The notes beneath the pieces were generated by a model that saw only the letters and a program-made list of their open reading frames with translations, did not search any database and was not told the origin of the DNA. A stretch of DNA of 7,643 nt, from contig JAQUJQ010000068.1 of NCBI GenBank assembly GCA_028680875.1, positions 1 through 7,643 on the forward strand, in the 5' to 3' direction. Source of the stretch: Eubacteriales bacterium. GTDB lineage: Bacteria; Bacillota; Clostridia; Peptostreptococcales; Anaerovoracaceae. Below, piece by piece: positions 6,832-7,643 of the stretch (positions are counted from its first letter, which is position 1; the number at the start of each line of letters is the position of its first letter). The position numbers and the translations under genes are program-made.

Positions 6832-6868
6832 TATATACCCTTTAATATTTATATACCCTTTAATATTT
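6832..6868. repeat. two exact tandem copies of an 18-bp AT-rich unit
   Basis: TATATACCCTTTAATATT occurs at 6832-6849 and again at 6850-6867, followed by one further matching T. A shorter echo, CTTTAATAT, lies at 6826-6834. The repeats fill most of the gap between the membrane protein gene and the 60-residue gene and overlap the candidate promoter there. Confidence 0.85.
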
Positions 6869-6876
6869 TTACTCAA
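6848..6876 (-). promoter_or_regulatory. candidate sigma-A promoter for the small protein and transporter genes
   Basis: On the minus strand TTGAGT (6871-6876) is followed after exactly 17 bases by TATAAA (6848-6853). This matches the -35 and -10 consensus at four and five of six positions. It starts just after the stop codon of the upstream membrane protein gene and would give a leader of about 60 bases. AT-rich sequence makes chance matches likely, hence moderate confidence. Confidence 0.5.
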
Positions 6877-6882
6877 ACCTCC

Positions 6883-7608
6883 TTATATGGTAAACATTTG
6901 TTTAGGTTTTTTTATTTTACACATTTTATCTTTACAATTCTCACACCGAAGGTTTAAGTTAGAACCCTCCCAAAAGCGATATGGATGATAAGCGTAGGTA
7001 ATTTCCCAACGAACCAAAACTAAAATGGATAAAAAAAATAAACTCCAGGTATAAAACCCTTTAATAAATAGAAGAGGCGTATACATCATAAAATGCCCCC
7101 AGTTAAAGATTCTGCAATTAATACAACATCGGTTTTTCATAATAAAAGATTGGAAAGGACACCAAAAGATTACACATATTAAATCAGCTACATAAAAAAA
7201 CATGGATAATAGAATGAGTTCCTCGGAACCGATGATATTCATTAAATAAAGTAGTGCAAAGATTCCATTAAAGGTAAGCCAAACCAATAATACAATCCAG
7301 CTCTTAATGTTATTTCGTAAAGTGTATTCGTACAAAGCCGTCTTATCGTAACCATCTTTAGGAGGGATATAGGTCCTGGCAAATTGCTTCCGACTTCCCA
7401 TTGTAATTCGATTATACTTATCCTCCGGAACCATCTGTATAACCATTCCCAACATAAGAATTGCCCATATCACGTTAAGTACAGTAAAATGCCCAAGTCG
7501 AAAGTCCAGAAACACTTCAAACAGGTAAAAATGAAACAGATAAATATAGAGTACCGTAAAAAATACAGTGATGCGAAAGACCAACTTAATTATGTAAATC
7601 TTAAACAA
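6883..7608 (-). CDS. cysteine-rich multi-pass membrane protein, unknown function
   Basis: A 241-residue protein I cannot assign to a named family. Hydrophobic segments lie near 10-33, 41-60, 103-123, 130-150, and 170-201 (probably two helices). Cysteines fall in two clusters: WCPFQ...NRCCINC (Cys150, 161, 162, 165, with Cys145 nearby and His172 after) and RCENCKDKMC (Cys222, 225, 230) in the short basic C-terminal tail. CxxC-type spacing suggests metal or iron-sulfur binding, or redox chemistry at the membrane surface, but this is inference. The start is TTG at 7608. AAGGAG (7618-7623) lies 9 bases upstream, and an in-frame TAA at 7615-7617 rules out any earlier start; the first internal Met is residue 52, which would remove two helices. 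No terminator is evident before the next promoter. Confidence 0.82.
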   Translation of the reverse strand: MFKIYIIKLVFRITVFFTVLYIYLFHFYLFEVFLDFRLGHFTVLNVIWAILMLGMVIQMVPEDKYNRITMGSRKQFARTYIPPKDGYDKTALYEYTLRNNIKSWIVLLVWLTFNGIFALLYLMNIIGSEELILLSMFFYVADLICVIFWCPFQSFIMKNRCCINCRIFNWGHFMMYTPLLFIKGFYTWSLFFLSILVLVRWEITYAYHPYRFWEGSNLNLRCENCKDKMCKIKKPKQMFTI

Positions 7609-7617
7609 TGGTTTTTA

Positions 7618-7623
7618 CTCCTT
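7618..7623 (-). promoter_or_regulatory. ribosome binding site that fixes a TTG start
   Basis: AAGGAG on the minus strand lies 9 bases before the TTG at 7606-7608. With the in-frame stop TAA at 7615-7617 between them, TTG is the first usable start codon for the membrane protein gene. Confidence 0.7.
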
Positions 7624-7643
7624 GCAATCACTATCTGCTTATT

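Noticed and set aside
6832..6868. CRISPR-like repeats
   Set aside because: There are only two directly abutting 18-bp copies with no spacers, so this is a simple tandem duplication.

Overview
The window looks like part of the chromosome of a low-GC Gram-positive bacterium, most likely an anaerobic Clostridia-type Firmicute. This is inferred from the AT-rich sequence, strong AGGAG-type ribosome binding sites, sigma-A-like promoters and the style of the proteins; no rRNA or marker gene confirms it. Five complete genes all lie on the minus strand, so transcription runs from high to low coordinates. A possible C-terminal scrap of a plus-strand gene sits at the left edge.

In transcription order: (1) 7608-6883, a cysteine-rich multi-pass membrane protein of unknown function with a TTG start. 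(2) 6781-6599, a 60-residue very basic protein with one hydrophobic segment, preceded by its own candidate promoter, which overlaps an 18-bp tandem repeat. (3) 6555-5662, a ten-helix EamA/DMT-family transporter. (4) 5575-1487, a 1362-residue protein. Its last ~490 residues are the ATP-grasp and phosphohistidine (swivel) domains of pyruvate phosphate dikinase. The C-terminal pyruvate/PEP barrel is absent, and about 870 residues of unrecognised, mostly helical sequence sit in front. (5) 1447-188, an enlarged (419-residue), divergent phosphorylating-type glyceraldehyde-3-phosphate dehydrogenase.

Genes 4 and 5 form a clear two-gene unit. It has an extended -10 promoter with a 13-bp palindrome just upstream, a 39-bp spacer between the genes, and a strong intrinsic terminator after the dehydrogenase. 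Both proteins belong to families of central carbon metabolism (triose phosphate and PEP/pyruvate nodes), yet each departs from the textbook enzyme. The dikinase half keeps its ATP-site residues and catalytic histidine but has no domain to pass the phosphate to pyruvate. The dehydrogenase keeps Cys195/His225 but has several insertions and a Ser in place of the usual NAD-specifying Asp. The pair is the best candidate for an undescribed system here: a histidine-phosphorylating machine tied to a modified GAPDH. Its function is unknown and the link is inferred from gene order. No tRNA, rRNA, CRISPR array, insertion sequence or origin was seen.
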